A DNA stretch of 64,000 bases, taken from contig NZ_PEAY01000004.1 of the NCBI RefSeq assembly GCF_002807665.1, forward strand, positions 617,856 through 681,855, written 5' to 3'. This DNA comes from Neoalteromonas facilis (GTDB taxonomy: Bacteria > Pseudomonadota > Gammaproteobacteria > Enterobacterales > Alteromonadaceae). Below the pieces are notes generated by a model. That model had not been told where the DNA came from, did no database searches, and worked only from the letters and a program-made list of their open reading frames with translations. Made by a program: the position numbers and the translations under genes. Positions 27,401-36,300 of this stretch are shown here, piece by piece (position 1 is the first letter of the stretch; the number at the start of each line of letters is the position of its first letter).

Positions 27401-27934
27401 ATGCAGCAAAAAATGGTAGTGACCGAGCGTGAATGTAAAGCACGCTTAGTGCCGGTTGGCAAACCAGTTGTTATCCCTGAAGGGGAATTCGTCAACATTA
27501 CGCAAGATCTCGGCGGAAACTACACCATTACTTGGCGTGGGAATATGTATCGTATCGACGGCACTGACGCCGACGCGATAGGGCGAAAGGTAACGGTGTT
27601 GTCTTTCGATCCTCCTGCTGATGGCAAAATCGACGAGAAGCAGGTTTGGCAGGCATTAGAATCAGTTTATGATCCGGAAATCCCGATCAATCTAGTGTCG
27701 TTGGGCTTGATCTATAACGTCGATATTCAGCAACAATCTCATGCAGTTGTGATCAATATGACCCTCACTGCCCCAGGCTGTGGCATGGGTCCTGTGTTGG
27801 TCGGCGATGTAGAGTATCGCGTTAAAATGGTGCCTTTCGTTGAGGACGTCAAAGTTGACTTGGTGTTTGATCCGCCTTGGTCTAGAGACATGATGAGCGA
27901 AGAGGCTCAGTTAGAAGCGGGTGTTTTTTTCTAA
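27401..27934 (+). CDS. sufT: Fe-S maturation protein SufT (MIP18/DUF59 family)
   Basis: Accessory protein for Fe-S cluster maturation, 177 residues. The N-terminal 65 residues hold the SufT-specific domain (VIPEGEFVNITQDLGGNYTI), and residues about 75-170 form the MIP18-like domain with VYDPEIPINLVSLGLIY and the TAPGCGMG cysteine motif, ending in the VFDPPWSRDMMSE segment. An internal ATG at 27413 is an alternative start. Linked to the SUF operon as expected. Confidence 0.92.
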   Translation: MQQKMVVTERECKARLVPVGKPVVIPEGEFVNITQDLGGNYTITWRGNMYRIDGTDADAIGRKVTVLSFDPPADGKIDEKQVWQALESVYDPEIPINLVSLGLIYNVDIQQQSHAVVINMTLTAPGCGMGPVLVGDVEYRVKMVPFVEDVKVDLVFDPPWSRDMMSEEAQLEAGVFF

Positions 27935-27951
27935 ATCCACGAGGTTATTCA

Positions 27952-28362
27952 ATGGCATTGCCAAGCAGTGAAGAGATAGTTGACGATTTAGCTTTTTTTG
28001 ATGATTGGGAGCAGCGCTATCAGTACATCATTGATCTGGGTAAGCATTTGCCCGGTTTGCCTGAAAGCGAGCGTACTCCTGAAAAGCTGGTAAAAGGTTG
28101 CCAAAGCAATGTATGGCTCAAAGCAACGGAAAAAGACGGTGTATTTGAGTTTGACGTTGATAGTGATGCGGTGATTGTGCAAGGTTTGTTGGCGTTAGTA
28201 TTGGCTGCCTACAACCATCAATCAGCTAAGGCGATTGTGGATTTTGATATCGATGGCTATTTTGCTGCGTTGGATCTTGAACGTCACATCACGCCAACCA
28301 GAGGCAACGGTTTACGTGCGATTGTCGGTAAAATCCGCGAATTGGCGACCAACGCTTTGTAG
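27952..28362 (+). CDS. sufE: Sulfur acceptor protein SufE
   Basis: Accepts persulfide sulfur from SufS and delivers it to SufB. The 136-residue protein starts with the SufE pattern (DDLAFFDDWEQRYQYIIDLG) and has the catalytic cysteine in KLVKGCQSNVWL, about residue 50. Last gene of the SUF operon; only a weak hairpin (GGCGT/ACGCC, 28385-28410) follows. Confidence 0.94.
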   Translation: MALPSSEEIVDDLAFFDDWEQRYQYIIDLGKHLPGLPESERTPEKLVKGCQSNVWLKATEKDGVFEFDVDSDAVIVQGLLALVLAAYNHQSAKAIVDFDIDGYFAALDLERHITPTRGNGLRAIVGKIRELATNAL

Positions 28363-28542
28363 ACATACTTTATTCAGCACACGTGGCGTTAAATAATGTG
28401 TTTTGACGCCCATTCAAACATCAGCTCTGTTTCACATCATTATCTCATCTAACCCGCATGATCAGAGGTCGTATTAGCGCTTTCGCACGGTCTTGTATTT
28501 AGCTTTCTTACGGCTTAGTGGCTGGCTTTAATCTGCCTAAAT

Positions 28543-28556
28543 ATGATCTCGGTCAA
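28543..28556 (+). promoter_or_regulatory. FNR/Anr-like box upstream of trhP
   Basis: ATGAT-CTCG-GTCAA fits TTGAT-N4-ATCAA at 8 of 10 positions. It is centred about 67 bases before the trhP start. No experimental or comparative support is available here. Confidence 0.35.
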
Positions 28557-28615
28557 GTCGCAATGGGCAAACATTGCGTAACCTTGCGCGCTTTTCAAAT
28601 TGTCGACGAACGATT

Positions 28616-29971
28616 ATGCCTGAATTACTTTCTCCTGCCGGCAGCCTAAAGAACATGCGCTACGCTTTTGCCTATGGTGCTGATGCCGTATATGCCGGTC
28701 AGCCGCGCTATTCACTGCGCGTGCGTAACAATGAGTTTTCCTTAGAAAAATTAGCCATTGGTATTGATGAAGCCAAAGCGCAAGGAAAACACTTTTATGT
28801 GGTTAGCAATGTGGCGCCACACAACAACAAGTTAAAAACCTATATTCAAGATTTAACGCCTGTCATTGCACTGAAACCCGATGCATTGATCATGTCTGAT
28901 CCAGGCTTGATCATGATGGTGAGAGAAGCATTTCCGCAGCAAACCATTCACTTGTCAGTGCAGGCGAATGCAGTTAACTATGCGAGCGTAAAATTTTGGG
29001 CGGCGCAAGGTATTAAGCGTGTGATCTTATCGCGTGAACTAGGCTTGCAAGAAATAGAAGAGATACGCCACGAATGCCCTGACACTGAATTGGAAGTATT
29101 TGTGCATGGCGCGTTATGCATGGCCTATTCAGGACGTTGTTTATTGTCGGGTTATATGAACAAGCGCGACCCGAATCAAGGTGCGTGCACCAACGCCTGT
29201 CGCTGGCAATATAACGCTGAACCAGCGCAGCGAGATGATGTGGGCAATGTTGTGGGTAAGTGGGATCCGCAAGGCCAGCCGATCGAGCCGACGTTAGGGC
29301 TTGGGGCTTCAGCGACCGAGGATTATTTGATCACAGAACGACAACGGCCTGATGAGCCGATGACGGCTTTTGAAGATGAACACGGCACTTACATTATGAA
29401 TTCTCGCGATCTACGAGCTGTTCAGCATGTGCACGCGCTAACCCAGATGGGAGTCGACTCTTTAAAAATAGAGGGTAGAACCAAGTCTTTTTACTATTGT
29501 GCGCGTACCGCTCAGGTCTATCGGCAAGTTATCAATGATGCGCTTAGTGGCGTACCTTTTAATAATGAATATTTATACGAGCTAGACAAGCTTGCCAATC
29601 GTGGTTACACCGAGGGATTCTTGAGACGGCATACTCACGATATGTATCAAAACTATGAAACCGGTGCGTCTATCTCTGATAAACAACAGCTGGTTGGTGA
29701 AGTTGTCGCGATTGAAGAGGGCAATGTGATCACCGTTGAGGTGAAAAACCGATTTGGGCTAGGCGATAGCCTTGAGCTGATGACACCCAAAGGCAATTAC
29801 ATATTTACGTTGCAGCAACTTGAACAGTTGTCGGGCAATACAATTGACGTTGCCCCCGGCTCTGGGCATGTGGTCAAGGTTCGGCTACCGGAGGGCATAA
29901 CAGCCTCACCGATGAGTATCTTGTTACGCAACCTTGTTGAAGGGGAAACGACCAGAGGCAAAGTTGCCTAG
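28616..29971 (+). CDS. trhP: tRNA 5-hydroxyuridine synthesis protein TrhP (YegQ, U32 family)
   Basis: Peptidase U32-family protein that, in E. coli, takes part in prephenate-dependent hydroxylation of wobble uridine in tRNA. The 451-residue product (E. coli 453) starts MPELLSPAGSLKNMRYAFAY and has YGADAVYAGQPRYSLRVRNN, the U32 signature ELEVFVHGALCMAYSGRCLLS, and the cysteines of DPNQGACTNACRWQY and SFYYCART that are expected to hold an Fe-S cluster. Its placement after the SUF operon may be chance. Upstream in-frame starts add unrelated residues. Confidence 0.92.
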   Translation: MPELLSPAGSLKNMRYAFAYGADAVYAGQPRYSLRVRNNEFSLEKLAIGIDEAKAQGKHFYVVSNVAPHNNKLKTYIQDLTPVIALKPDALIMSDPGLIMMVREAFPQQTIHLSVQANAVNYASVKFWAAQGIKRVILSRELGLQEIEEIRHECPDTELEVFVHGALCMAYSGRCLLSGYMNKRDPNQGACTNACRWQYNAEPAQRDDVGNVVGKWDPQGQPIEPTLGLGASATEDYLITERQRPDEPMTAFEDEHGTYIMNSRDLRAVQHVHALTQMGVDSLKIEGRTKSFYYCARTAQVYRQVINDALSGVPFNNEYLYELDKLANRGYTEGFLRRHTHDMYQNYETGASISDKQQLVGEVVAIEEGNVITVEVKNRFGLGDSLELMTPKGNYIFTLQQLEQLSGNTIDVAPGSGHVVKVRLPEGITASPMSILLRNLVEGETTRGKVA

Positions 29972-29980
29972 TGCGTTGTT

Positions 29981-30868
29981 TTAATTGCTGGCGTGGTGCC
30001 AAATCACGGCACCCGTCTCAGCGCCATAACTGGGCTCCACGATTTGAGCTTGTACTTCTTCACATAACCAATGGCGCATCGAACTTCCCATACCGCCAGT
30101 AATAACGATGTTGCCGCCACTGAACACTAATGCCTGTTTTGCAATATCTGAAAGGTAGCCTGCACCCTCAATGATGATCCCTCTTGCGGTTTCGCAACCT
30201 TGGTTAGCAAGTGACATTACCACGGGTGCCAATTTGGCAAATGTTGCCGGTGAAGCTTGGCATAATTTTTCGATGATTTCGGTATTCCCTTGGGTACCCA
30301 GATAGGTCGTAATGGTCTCAATAAATGACGGAGTTACTTGATTGTCGACGTTGTCTAGGGCTAACAAAACCTTACGTACGGCTTGCTGTCCGATCCATGC
30401 GCCACTGCCTTTGTCACCCAATAAGAAACCTTGTCCACCCCATTGTTTGACCGTGCGCTGTTTTAATCCGGCCGCACAAGATCCAGTACCGATGATCAAC
30501 ACACTACCATCGGCGCCAGCATGAGCGCCAAACAATGACGTTTCCAGATCACTGGTGGCATGAAACGAAGGAAACTGTGACGCCCATAGTGCTAGTTTCT
30601 GTTTTGCACTTTGAACATTGTACCCCGCCAAGCCGGCCACAATCGGCGGCATTTGAGTTGGCGCACCAATAGGCATTTTCGCATCATTGAGAGCAGCGTG
30701 AATGGCAGTTTCAATGGATAATGTCGCGTTATCGAAATCTCGTGCGATATTGGCTGAGCCTGCTAGTCCTTTGCCAATAATGTGTAAGTTTTTATCCATC
30801 ACGTAGGCACTGCATTTTGTGCCACCGCCATCGATGCCGATGCTAATCGGTGCTGGTACTGCTAACAA
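29981..30868 (-). CDS. BadF/BadG-type N-acetylglucosamine or glucosamine kinase
   Basis: ASKHA-fold sugar kinase of 295 residues. The phosphate-binding loops are IGIDGGGTKCSAYV (residues about 9-22) and LIIGTGSCAAGLK (about 125-137), and the adenosine motif is NIVITGGMGSS near residue 260. This is the family of NagK- and GspK-like kinases used in chitin breakdown by Vibrio and Alteromonas relatives. No chitinase or nag gene is adjacent. The start carries a short N-terminal stretch before the first motif. Confidence 0.85.
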   Translation of the reverse strand: MLAVPAPISIGIDGGGTKCSAYVMDKNLHIIGKGLAGSANIARDFDNATLSIETAIHAALNDAKMPIGAPTQMPPIVAGLAGYNVQSAKQKLALWASQFPSFHATSDLETSLFGAHAGADGSVLIIGTGSCAAGLKQRTVKQWGGQGFLLGDKGSGAWIGQQAVRKVLLALDNVDNQVTPSFIETITTYLGTQGNTEIIEKLCQASPATFAKLAPVVMSLANQGCETARGIIIEGAGYLSDIAKQALVFSGGNIVITGGMGSSMRHWLCEEVQAQIVEPSYGAETGAVIWHHASN

Positions 30869-30984
30869 TGGTAATCCCTGAGGTAAAACGTTTAGCGGAA
30901 ATTACGCAATATTTAACCGCAAAGCGACGGTGATTGCGACAGTTAATTGCCGTTTGCTCATGCATTGGATTGAATCAGACCGAG

Positions 30985-32148
30985 CTACAACTGAATTAAC
31001 ACTGAAATGCAAACAGATGCTGCCAAAATCCACAGCGGATGCAATCGCCAGTATATGAGTCCAGCTGTAGCTAATATGACGACGATAATATCGCTGATAT
31101 TGAGCATGGTTTGGCTGATAAGCGGGTCGATTAAGACAGCAAGCAGGATACCGACGACCGCGGTATTGATGCCAATCAGCGCTTGCTTTACCCCCCAATG
31201 ATGTTGAAGCTGTGCCCAAATTGGCATTACTGCAAACAGTAACAGCATCCCAGGGAGAAATATTGCGACAATGCTTACAGTGGCGCCCAACAGTGGCACA
31301 GTCGGTTCAGCAGAGGCACCAATGTAAGCTGCTATGGTAAACAGCGGGCCAGGTACCGCTTGAGCCGCACCGTAGCCCATAAGAAATTGCTCTTGCTGTA
31401 TTAGACCTGTTTGCACAAATTCGCTGTGCATAAGCGGAAGCACGACATGCCCACCACCAAAGACAAGCGCGCCGCTACGATAGAGCTTGTCAAATAACGC
31501 TATCAAAGGCGAATGATCAGTGAGCCCAACGAATACGAATAATCCAATAACACATAATACGCCGCATATGATGCTACTGATGGGTATCCGCCAACGAATC
31601 TCACTTTGTTGTTCAGTTTCCGAACGTTTGGCAAAGGCGAAAGTGGTAACACCGGCGACAATAATTGCGCCCATTTGCCCTTCTATGCTGGGAAATAGCA
31701 CAAGCAGTACCGCGATGGCTATCGCAAAAGTCTTTCTTAAAAAGGTTGTGCATAACTGCTTTTGCATCCCCCAAACGGCTTGGGTCACTACTGCAACAGC
31801 CACCAATTTGAGACCATGTAAAGCATGCAGCGTCATTGCGTTATCAAGGTTTACGATAGATAGCGCGAATGCGGTCAATATAACCGCTGAGGGTAAAGTG
31901 AATCCGATCCAAGCTGCAACAGCCCCTGCATATCCTGCTCTGTTGTAGCCAATGGCTGCACCAACTTGGCTACTCGCGGGGCCTGGAATAAACTGACAAA
32001 GCGCTACAAGGTTGCTGTATTGTTCATCGGTTAACCAATGTCGCCTGTTAACAAATGCGTCGCGAAAATACCCAAGGTGGGCGACAGGTCCACCAAAACT
32101 GGTGCAACCCAAGCGAAAAAACACCCAAAAAATGTCTAACATTCGCAT
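30985..32148 (-). CDS. chrA: Chromate transporter ChrA, two-domain form
   Basis: Inner-membrane CHR-family transporter with two homologous halves and about ten hydrophobic segments. The N-half has FRLGCTSFGGPVAHLGYFRD and QFIPGPASSQVGAAIG; the C-half has KLYRSGALVFGGGHVVLPLM and AVPGPLFTIAAYIGA. These are the signature repeats. About 387 residues from ATG 32148; ATG 32142 (MLDIFWVFFRLG) is equally plausible, and 32220 adds unrelated residues. It diverges from the WYL regulator gene across a 14-bp inverted repeat that could also affect chrA. Confidence 0.9.
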   Translation of the reverse strand: MRMLDIFWVFFRLGCTSFGGPVAHLGYFRDAFVNRRHWLTDEQYSNLVALCQFIPGPASSQVGAAIGYNRAGYAGAVAAWIGFTLPSAVILTAFALSIVNLDNAMTLHALHGLKLVAVAVVTQAVWGMQKQLCTTFLRKTFAIAIAVLLVLFPSIEGQMGAIIVAGVTTFAFAKRSETEQQSEIRWRIPISSIICGVLCVIGLFVFVGLTDHSPLIALFDKLYRSGALVFGGGHVVLPLMHSEFVQTGLIQQEQFLMGYGAAQAVPGPLFTIAAYIGASAEPTVPLLGATVSIVAIFLPGMLLLFAVMPIWAQLQHHWGVKQALIGINTAVVGILLAVLIDPLISQTMLNISDIIVVILATAGLIYWRLHPLWILAASVCISVLIQL

Positions 32149-32222
32149 TCTAGTTGTGATGTGGATGTGTATAGGTGCAAGCCTACAAGGGTTGAGCGCA
32201 AAGATCGATACTCGCACCAATA

Positions 32223-32263
32223 AATCATTTTGATGCCATCATTAAGGTCGCATCAAAATGATT
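32223..32263. promoter_or_regulatory. 14-bp perfect inverted repeat on the WYL regulator promoter
   Basis: AATCATTTTGATGC (32223-32236) and GCATCAAAATGATT (32250-32263) flank a 13-base spacer. The right arm's last two bases are the first two of the -35 hexamer of the WYL gene promoter. The symmetry and position suit a repressor operator, most simply for the WYL protein itself. On the chrA side the left arm lies 75 bases before its start. Confidence 0.7.
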
Positions 32264-32290
32264 GCATAGTTTGGGGGAGCAGCTTATAGT
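32262..32290 (+). promoter_or_regulatory. Sigma-70 promoter of the WYL regulator gene
   Basis: TTGCAT (32262-32267) and TATAGT (32285-32290) with a 17-base spacer. Transcription should start near 32297, which favours ATG 32324 over GTG 32294 as the translation start. Confidence 0.7.
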
Positions 32291-32323
32291 GAGGTGTATG
32301 CAAACAAAACAGGTTGTCATCTA

Positions 32324-33199
32324 ATGGCTCTCGATACGATTCCTCATGCGCAGCGCGAACGGTTAGCGTTTATAGATTTTTCATTACAGTACTTTGGTCA
32401 GGTCGCGAGAACAGACCTTATTCAACGATTTCAAACGGGGCTAGCGGCAAGCACACGTGATTTCTCACTGTATAAATCTTTAGCGCCTGATAACTTACGT
32501 CTTGTCCATCAAGACAAGCATTACCATCGTTGCGCAGGTTTTGTGCCGGTTTTTAATCATGATCCCGAAATTGTGCTGCAAAACTTAAGTCGCGGTTTCG
32601 GCGATGGCATGTCCTCGCCAGTGCAACCCTCTGCCCAATGTTTTGATGCTGTTAGACTGGTACACCCCAACGCCAGCATTATTGCGGCACTTATGCGGGC
32701 AATCCATCAACAGAAAGCAATTAGTTGCGATTATGTATCAGCTAGTTCAGGTGAACATGAACGTGAATTAGTGCCCCATGCATTGGTTAATAATGGGCAT
32801 CGTTGGCACGTAAGGGCTTATGATCGCACACATCGTACATTCAGAGATTATGTGTGTACTCGTTTCACCCGCGTTGCAATCCTCGACGAAGCGCTAACCG
32901 ATGCTGAACGCTCGACGTCCGATACCCAGTTTAATACCACTGTTAAGTTAATATTGGTTCCTCATCCGAGCCTTAAATACCCTCAAGCGGTTGAGCTTGA
33001 TTTTGATATGCAAGATGGGCGTTATGAACTTCATGTGAAAGCGGCACTTGCTGCGTATGTTTTACGCCAATGGCAAGTGGATTGTTCGGCAGGATATCGA
33101 TTCACTGGGCAAGGTTGTCAGTTAGCGCTTGCTAACCTTGATGTGCTTAAAAACGTTGAAAATCCAACACTTGCACCGGGCTACTCGGCGGCAGGATAA
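32324..33199 (+). CDS. WYL-domain repressor, CapW/BrxR-like
   Basis: Transcription regulator of 291 residues. An N-terminal winged helix (about 1-85) has the family pattern QRERLAFIDFSLQYFGQVARTDLIQRF ... LYKSLAPDNLRLV, close to CapW/BrxR regulators that repress CBASS and BREX anti-phage loci. A WYL domain follows (about 115-200: IHQQKAISCDYVS, HALVNNGHRWHVRAYD, YVCTRFTRV), then a C-terminal WCX-like part (about 215-285). WYL domains bind nucleotide-like or nucleic-acid ligands. The start is set by the predicted promoter. The gene lies 116 bases before the SMC-type operon on the same strand and has an operator-like inverted repeat on its own promoter. Confidence 0.85.
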   Translation: MALDTIPHAQRERLAFIDFSLQYFGQVARTDLIQRFQTGLAASTRDFSLYKSLAPDNLRLVHQDKHYHRCAGFVPVFNHDPEIVLQNLSRGFGDGMSSPVQPSAQCFDAVRLVHPNASIIAALMRAIHQQKAISCDYVSASSGEHERELVPHALVNNGHRWHVRAYDRTHRTFRDYVCTRFTRVAILDEALTDAERSTSDTQFNTTVKLILVPHPSLKYPQAVELDFDMQDGRYELHVKAALAAYVLRQWQVDCSAGYRFTGQGCQLALANLDVLKNVENPTLAPGYSAAG

Positions 33200-33262
33200 A
33201 TTTATTCAAAAAGCAGGTTGCAACAGGCCTTGCGGTCAGTATAGTTAAGCCTTTGCAGTGGT

Positions 33263-33268
33263 TATAAT
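33263..33268 (+). promoter_or_regulatory. Candidate -10 element of the SMC operon
   Basis: TATAAT lies 48 bases before the SMC gene start. No good -35 hexamer is found at normal spacing, so activity may need a factor or depend on read-through from the WYL gene. Confidence 0.35.
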
Positions 33269-33315
33269 CCTGCCCGATACGCGCCTCGCGTCATGATAAT
33301 AATTACAGGACATTT

Positions 33316-36300
33316 ATGCCCGGTTTACATCGAATCATCCTTATCGACACCCACTTGCCGGGCGTCGTTGAACTTAAATTGAATGGCCATACCAATATTT
33401 GTGGCACCAATGCGTCTGGTAAAACAACACTTCAACGTCTTATACCGGTTTTTTATGGTGAATACCCTAGCCGGGTAGTACCGGCTACGCGCGATAGTTT
33501 CGAACGTTGGTATTTGCCGCGCGAATCCAGCTACATCATCTACGAGTATCTAAATCATGATGAGGATTTATGTCAGGGGGTGCTGACTTCAAATGGCACA
33601 GGCGTTACCTACCGTTTGATTGGTAAACCCTTTGAGCTGGATGATTACGTCTTCAAAAACAAGGCGGGCGATCACGTACCGACCAGTCCGCAAGACGTTG
33701 TGCGCAGTTTGAAGCGCAATAATGTCATGGTGACTAATCAATTGAGCACCAAAGACTATAGAGCCGTTGTTCAGAATGACATCACGACCATGCAGTCATC
33801 CAGCAGCGCGCGTGAGCTGATGGGATACGCGCGCATTTTTAGTATGTGCGAGAGTAAGAAGCACCTGCGCCATATTGAGAAACTTGCGAAAGCGGTGCAT
33901 TCGAAAGAAGGCAAGATGGAAACCATCAAAGCCATGATTGCAGCAATTCTTGAAGAAGATGGGGTTCAACCTCCTACTTCTAATTTAAGCCGTAAACATG
34001 TTGATGATTGGCTACGAGAATGTCAGTTAATTCAAGAGTTTGACGTAATACGTCCTGAGTTCAGCCAGTTAGAAACCGCAGATGTGCAGTTAACAGACAC
34101 CGAGCAGCGCTTGGCGGCTCTGAGTGATGTATTCAGCTATGATCATTCTTTCCTCGCGGCACATATCATTGAGCAACAATCGTTAGTTGATGACACCATT
34201 CATGCCATCAAGCAACTAGAAAATGATTGGCAGCATGAGCGTGAAGAGTTAAATCAGACGCTGTCAGCGGCGAAAGGCGATATTACCAAATACGAACAAG
34301 AGCTCGACAATGTCGAGGACGAATATCAGCGTTGGCAGGATCAGGATATTGACCAGTTGCAGAGCAATGTGAAACAGCTCGACCAATGGCAAGAAGATTT
34401 ACAAACAGCCCAATCGCGCTACCAGTTGGTAACTGATAAGCATCAGGATATCCAATCAACGTTTGATAAGCGCGTTGCTGAATTAACCGATAAATTCAAC
34501 CGCCAACTGGAAACACTCAATAGCAAACAGCGGGATTTGCTTGAGCAACGTGCGATTAAACAGCGTGAAGGGCAACAGCAACGAGAAACACTGAAAGATG
34601 ACTTTCAACAGCAACGCGATCAACTTAAAGAAGCGCATCAAGCACAGAATTCAGAATCTGTAGAGCAACGTGCGTTGCTAAGTGCCCGTTTGCAAAACGT
34701 AGGATTCTCGGAATTTGAGCAGAGCCAATTGGATATTCTCGATGCCACCATTGATGAAGCCGTGTCAGCGGAGGATATCGCTCGTGATCAACTGCGCAAG
34801 CAGCAAAAGCAGCTTACAACAGAGCTTCAAGCTCGCTCAACCGCGAATGAGTCTCTACAGAAATGCAGCCGAGAGGTCATGGAATGTCAGAGCAAACTAG
34901 ATAAAGCAGAATCGTTGTTGCATCCCAAAGACAACACGCTATTGGCATTTTTACGTGAAGCTAATATTGAATGGGAAAACACGATTGGCAAAGTGTTAAC
35001 GCCGGAATTGTTAGAGCGTAAAGATCTCAAACCTTCGTTGAACAAAAAGCATGATGCAACATTGTTTGGTTTAAAACTGGACCTGAGTCATTTGGACTTG
35101 CCGGAATATGCTCAGACAGAACAAGCTTTGAAGCTTAAGCTGGCAGAATTCCAGGAAGCTTTAAGTACAGCCGTTGAGTGCCAAAGCGAAGCTGAGCAGC
35201 AATTGACCAGTGCTAGCGAACGTGTTCGTCAGGCTGAATTGGCCGTTAGCAAGGCAGAAAGTCAGCTAAAAAGCGCAGAAGCGAATCGCAAACGCAGTCA
35301 ACAGGACCGCCATGCGCTGCACCGCGAATATCAAGCCGCGCTAGCTGAACGTAAACAACAAAGTAAAAAGCAGCTACAGCAAATTGAGGCTCAGCAAACT
35401 AAATTGAAAGCACAGTTTAGTCAGGCGTTGGCAGATATTGATGAGCAGATGCGAGAAGCATTATCAGAACTGGATTTCCATTGGCAGCAGGTGGTTGATG
35501 ATATTGTTGCTGACGAGCAACAAGTTTCAGAACAGTTGGCTCAAGCCAAGGCTAACGCTAAGCGAGATCGTCAGGATACCGAAAAGTGGTTAGCGGATGA
35601 GTTGGCCAACCGCGGAGTTGACGTCGATGAGATCGGCAGCCTTAAAAAGCTGATTGAGCAATTGAAAAAAGATATCGATTACACCGAACGACACCGTCAC
35701 CTCGTCGTAGACTACCAGCGCTGGTACAAGCATGTCTTCAGTGAACAAAAGGTCACGTGGCAGAAGTTGTTAACTGCAGCAAAGAAAACCGCGAGTAAAG
35801 CTGAACGCACGTTAACAGAGCATGCGCAACAGGTTAAAAGCAAGCGTGAGCAATTGGTTGAAACGCAAACTCAAGCAGAGACCCTATTACGTCAAGCGAA
35901 TGAAGCGAATGTCAGTGTTGAGCAGCTCACCAAGAGTTTAGCCAAGCTATCGCTGAAGGTTGAAAGTGAGTCAGGAAAACAGCCGCCGGCAAGTGACCTA
36001 ACTGCTATTTCTCAACGTGTCACAGAAGCCAATGAGTTACTGCAGCAACGAGAACGCTTATTAACCGATATTCGCGCCTATGTAGAGCGGTTTGATCAAT
36101 TAATTGCTGCTCAGGCAGGCACTGGTTTGTCCGACACGTGGGAGCGTTCGCGAGAGGAATGTACGACAATAGATAAAGAAGGCACACGCCACATTGTCCA
36201 TCGTCGTTTGGTTAGTCATTTGGCCAGGTTGCTGAATGAAATTGTACCGCAGAAAATGCAAGGTTTACGTGAGCAAGGCCGTATATTCGGTGCCGACTTA

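Noticed and set aside
30902..31219. 105-codon minus-strand frame
   Set aside because: Shadow of chrA in another frame with extension into the gap; composition does not look like protein.
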